DNA of 41,887 nucleotides from a virus, in the IMG/VR virus record IMGVR_UViG_3300028800_000027, positions 1 through 41,887 of that record; one strand, 5' to 3'. The first letter of the stretch is position 1. Every line of letters begins with the position of its first letter. Shown one piece after another: positions 39,944 through 41,887 of the stretch. The notes below the pieces were generated by a model that was not told the DNA's origin, made no database searches, and saw only the letters and a program-made list of their open reading frames with translations. A program made the position numbers and the translations under genes.

Positions 39944-40090
39944 TGCTATCATATTTAAACATTATGATAGCAGGGTCGCGTATACGCTTCTAAGATATGA
40001 ACAATAATAATATATATATATAATAGCATTGTTGAGCTAGAAGAAACGGTTTTACCCTCCAGCTATCATAATGTTAAAATATAATAGCAC
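39944..40090. other. AT-rich core with repeat elements; candidate origin
   Basis: A strongly AT-rich stretch in a GC-rich genome, including an alternating TA run (40009-40022). It contains inverted 14-bp arms aacattatgatagc (39958-39971) and gctatcataatgtt (40062-40075), and further ATATGATAGC-like elements. The combination of iterated short elements and an easily melted core is what an origin or a multi-operator control region looks like; which one is undetermined. Confidence 0.5.
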
Positions 40091-40093
40091 TAG

Positions 40094-40115
40094 AAGCCGG
40101 CATTTCCGGGCTTTT
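40094..40115 (+). terminator. Weak terminator candidate
   Basis: Stem aagccgg/ccgggctt with one bulged base, followed by TTTT (40112-40115). It would stop plus-strand transcription leaving the AT-rich core. It also overlaps the stop of the minus-strand gene at 40114. Confidence 0.35.
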
Positions 40116-40326
40116 AGAACAACGCTACTACGCCACGAAGAAACGTAGTAGCTACGCTATCCACACAAACAATGATAGCGCCGACACAAGCTCCCCACAC
40201 TCCGCCGGCGATTGGCGCGACGAAAATCGCCCCAACAAAACTACGCAAATCACTCGTGCGCACGGGAGTCACCAGCATAACGTGGGTGAATATGATAGCG
40301 CCCAACAAAGCTCCAAGCTCGACCAT
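40114..40326 (-). CDS. Small membrane protein, 70 aa, opposite strand
   Basis: ATG 40326 has GGAGG eight bases upstream. It is hydrophobic throughout (MVELGALLGAIIFTHVMLVT; FVGAIFVAPIAGGVWGACVG, AIIVCVD), with two transmembrane segments. It is transcribed against the early operon and contains two repeat elements (40171, 40290) and a 9-bp inverted repeat gctactacg/cgtagtagc (40124-40152). Isolated opposite-strand genes in such regions are often expressed from the prophage. Function unknown. Confidence 0.55.
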   Translation of the reverse strand: MVELGALLGAIIFTHVMLVTPVRTSDLRSFVGAIFVAPIAGGVWGACVGAIIVCVDSVATTFLRGVVALF

Positions 40327-40459
40327 TTGAGATCCTCCACCGGCCAGCTTAGCAGCCAGGCCCTAACATTGTCCTACCGGCTGAAACACAAAATTAACCA
40401 GCGCTGCAACATCGCGTTGAAATATGATAGCACCCTCTTGCGTGTCACCACGCCACGGA

Positions 40460-40476
40460 GTAGCGTAGCGACATAG
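40460..40476 (+). repeat. 17-bp repeat copy 2
   Basis: Identical to 39609-39625. It ends 13 bp before the first early gene (ATG 40490), overlapping where a regulator would control initiation of transcription or translation. Confidence 0.85.
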
Positions 40477-40489
40477 TTGGGAGACACAC

Positions 40490-40714
40490 ATGAGCAAGTC
40501 GAAGCAGCAAACCCAGGTGGTCAAGTGCCATCGCGACGGAATGGAGTGGGGTGAGTACGTCACCGCCGGCCAGACCTACACCGTCACCAATAATCCCGCG
40601 AACAAGCGTAGCGACTTCTACTTCCGCCGTGCTGATGGCGCGGGAACGATGATGCGCCCCTGGCAGTTCGCGCGCGCCGTTAAGGCGGGGTGGATAGAGG
40701 TGGTCGCGTCATGA
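40490..40714 (+). CDS. First early gene, 74 aa
   Basis: ATG 40490 has GGGAG five bases upstream in the leader gggagacacacATG, shared with the gene at 41264. The protein reads QQTQVVKCHRDGMEWGEYVT, AGQTYTVTNNPANKRSDFYF, RRADGAGTMMRPWQFARAVK: a small beta-rich (SH3-like) phage protein of a type seen in early regions. Function unknown. The stop overlaps the next start. Confidence 0.65.
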   Translation: MSKSKQQTQVVKCHRDGMEWGEYVTAGQTYTVTNNPANKRSDFYFRRADGAGTMMRPWQFARAVKAGWIEVVAS

Positions 40715-41145
40715 CCAAATTCACCTCCAAAGAGCAACACGCCATCAACCGCGCGTTCGATTACATCACAGCACATCTGGACTGCGTTGACTGGTCGTTC
40801 CCGAACGCCTGGCGCAACGCGCTCAAGCTGGAACGCCGCGAGTGCTCCAACGCCACAGCGGCCAAGGCGCTCATGGTCGAGCAGTTTAGCGCCGGCGTGC
40901 GCCAGGCGATCGGCAACCAAAGCCTGACAGCCGCTGAGCTGTTCCGCATCCGGCCAGGCGCGAGGGAAGCTTACATGGTCGGCGCCGCTTTATGGACCCG
41001 CGCAGCGACACACCAAGGGACGGGGAGTGCAAACGCGCGGCAGTACATCCGCGACGACCTTATGGCGCTTTGCGACCTGTCGAACGAAGCGAAGCAGGCC
41101 GCGTTTCATCGCCGCGCCGATGAGATTCAAGGCGGCACACAATGA
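40711..41145 (+). CDS. Hypothetical early protein, 144 aa
   Basis: ATG 40711 overlaps the upstream stop (ATGA) and is preferred to an upstream in-frame GTG. The protein is helical throughout (FTSKEQHAINRAFDYITAHL; NATAAKALMVEQFSAGVRQA; FRIRPGAREAYMVGAALWTR). No family recognised. It is coupled to the next gene. Confidence 0.6.
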   Translation: MTKFTSKEQHAINRAFDYITAHLDCVDWSFPNAWRNALKLERRECSNATAAKALMVEQFSAGVRQAIGNQSLTAAELFRIRPGAREAYMVGAALWTRAATHQGTGSANARQYIRDDLMALCDLSNEAKQAAFHRRADEIQGGTQ

Positions 41146-41249
41146 GCCACGCCGCACAGTTCATCGCGCTCTACACGCTTATAGGCGTGGGTGTGACAGC
41201 CATCGCAATCCTTCAAGCCATCATGGATCACCGCGCATCGCGGAAATAA
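41142..41249 (+). CDS. Tiny membrane protein, 35 aa
   Basis: MSHAAQFIALYTLIGVGVTA, IAILQAIMDHRASRK: one transmembrane helix and a basic tail. The start overlaps the previous stop (ATGA). Function unknown. Confidence 0.55.
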   Translation: MSHAAQFIALYTLIGVGVTAIAILQAIMDHRASRK

Positions 41250-41263
41250 CCCGGGAGACACAC

Positions 41264-41887
41264 ATGCCAACGAAGAAAACGAAGCAGCCCGAAACCGTCA
41301 TCGCGTACAAAGGTTTCGACAAAAACCTTAGATGCCGCGATCACCAGTTCGAAGTCGGGCAGAGCTATGAACTTACCGGCGGTACGATTCAGGCGTGCAG
41401 CTACGGCTTCCACGCCTGTGAAAACCCGCTGGACGTGTGGAGCTACTATAGTCCGTTCGATAGCCGCTTCGCTGTAGTGGAGTTGTCGGGCGAACTGTCG
41501 CGACACGATGAAGACAGCAAGATCGCAGCGGCCAAGATCACCATTAAGGCCGAGCTGTCGCTTCCCGAGTTTATCGGTAAAGCCGTCCAGGCTGTTATCG
41601 ACGCAACTACAAAAGCGCGACCGACGAAGAAAACCAAACTTAGTGACAACGCCGGCGACCACGCGCAGATCGGGTCGTCGGGCGACAGCGCGCGGATCGG
41701 GTCGTCGGGCGACCACGCGCAGATCGGGTCGTCGGGCAACTACGCGCAGATCGGGTCGTCGGGCGACAACGCGCAGATCGGGTCGTCGGGCAACTACGCG
41801 CAGATCGGGTCGTCGGGCGACCACGCGCAGATCGGGTCGTCGGGCAACTACGCGCAGATCGGGTCGTCGGGCAACTACGCGCAGATC
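41264..41887 (+). CDS. Repeat protein, N-terminal part (DUF7666-like), runs off window end
   Basis: This is the 5' part (208 codons) of a gene that continues at base 1 once the 114-bp terminal overlap is collapsed; the joined gene would encode about 328 residues. The first ~130 residues form a compact domain with a KGFDKNLRCRD motif, FEVGQSYEL, YGFHACENPLDVWSYY and RHDEDSKIAAAKI. I recognise this as the DUF7666 type found in phage proteins of unknown function. A lysine-rich linker and tandem 9-residue units (G-[ND]-x-A-Q-I-G-S-S) follow. The start is chosen from a GGGAG ribosome-binding site six bases upstream, in a leader (gggagacacacATG) identical to that of the gene at 40490. Function is unknown; the repeats suggest a beta-solenoid-like extended rod. 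Confidence 0.8.
   Translation, partial: MPTKKTKQPETVIAYKGFDKNLRCRDHQFEVGQSYELTGGTIQACSYGFHACENPLDVWSYYSPFDSRFAVVELSGELSRHDEDSKIAAAKITIKAELSLPEFIGKAVQAVIDATTKARPTKKTKLSDNAGDHAQIGSSGDSARIGSSGDHAQIGSSGNYAQIGSSGDNAQIGSSGNYAQIGSSGDHAQIGSSGNYAQIGSSGNYAQI
41666..41887 (+). repeat. 27-bp coding tandem repeat, eight units plus 6 bp
   Basis: Eight units of the repeat seen at 1-270, with variable codon pairs in the order DS, DH, NY, DN, NY, DH, NY, NY, then cagatc at the window end. The unit at 41693 begins cgg instead of cag. The copy number is probably unreliable because an assembly end falls inside the array. Confidence 0.97.
41774..41887. repeat. Terminal overlap identical to bases 1-114
   Basis: Four repeat units plus cagatc (NY, DH, NY, NY) are identical to bases 1-114. 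This is the pattern of a circular or circularly permuted genome whose contig ends overlap. It could instead be chance identity of units in a repetitive array. Confidence 0.75.

Larger units (their letters stand above)
39357..40432. repeat. Dispersed ATATGATAGC element, about ten copies
   Basis: Copies, with variants: + strand 39357, 39802, 39962 (TTATGATAGC), 40018 and 40079 (ATATAATAGC), 40171 (CAATGATAGC), 40290, 40422; - strand 39944 and 40062. I saw no clustered copies elsewhere in the window. TATGAT/TATAAT resembles a -10 hexamer, but none has a -35 at 17 bp. Confidence 0.8.

Noticed and set aside
39357-40432. ATATGATAGC elements as ordinary sigma70 promoters
   Set aside because: The -10 match is good, but I checked several copies (39359, 39963, 40019, 40080, 40290, 40424) and found no -35-like hexamer at about 17 bp.
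41228-41824. Minus-strand ORF with VARRPDLRV repeats
   Set aside because: Mirror of the coding tandem repeat; no ribosome-binding site, and the plus-strand gene has a recognisable domain.

Overview
The window looks like an essentially complete, circularly assembled genome of a temperate, P22/BPP-1-type short-tailed phage (podovirus morphology inferred from its genes) of an alphaproteobacterium. Host evidence: GC-rich sequence; a GapR/DUF2312 nucleoid protein; a SleB-type endolysin; and an attP core that is the 3' half of a tRNA-Pro(UGG) ending CGCCCCG-A-CCA, the form usual in Alphaproteobacteria. Bases 41774-41887 repeat bases 1-114 exactly. Collapsing that overlap restores one open frame (41264-41773 joined to 1-477), so the unique genome is probably about 41,773 bp.

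Layout. (1) A regulatory region (39.24-40.49 kb) separates divergent operons. It holds an AT-rich core, about ten copies of an ATATGATAGC-like element, a strong hairpin and a 17-bp repeat. (2) The plus-strand early operon starts at 40.49 kb, crosses the end of the window and runs to 15.02 kb. It carries small accessory genes, the 9-residue-repeat protein, a TOPRIM/primase-helicase, a mini J-domain protein, a candidate DNA-binding protein, an excisionase-like HTH, a tyrosine integrase, attP, family A DNA polymerase, a Cas4/AddB-like nuclease, an HTH regulator, a VRR-NUC nuclease and a SNF2-type helicase. (3) A plus-strand lysis segment (15.08-15.90 kb) encodes a holin, an i-spanin and an o-spanin nested in it, followed by a multi-pass membrane protein. 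(4) The minus-strand late operon runs from 39.24 down to 16.59 kb. It encodes small head-associated genes, a SprT-like metalloprotease, a putative small terminase, large terminase, portal, scaffold, coat, tail accessory factors, adhesion proteins, ejection proteins, a second holin-like protein, an HTH-metallophosphoesterase, a tiny membrane protein, GapR-like, a sulfotransferase/DUF5664 fusion and the endolysin.

How it works together. Early genes make the replication and recombination machinery. The late operon builds a P22-like capsid with ejection proteins, and lysis proteins are split between two convergent transcripts that end one base apart. attP lies inside the early operon, between int and the polymerase, and no CI-like repressor is recognisable. 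Integration would therefore cut the early operon in two and place the polymerase-helicase-lysis half directly behind the host tRNA-Pro gene. This possible integration-coupled control is the most interesting idea in the window. Everything here was read by eye, so family names are recognitions of motifs, not search results.
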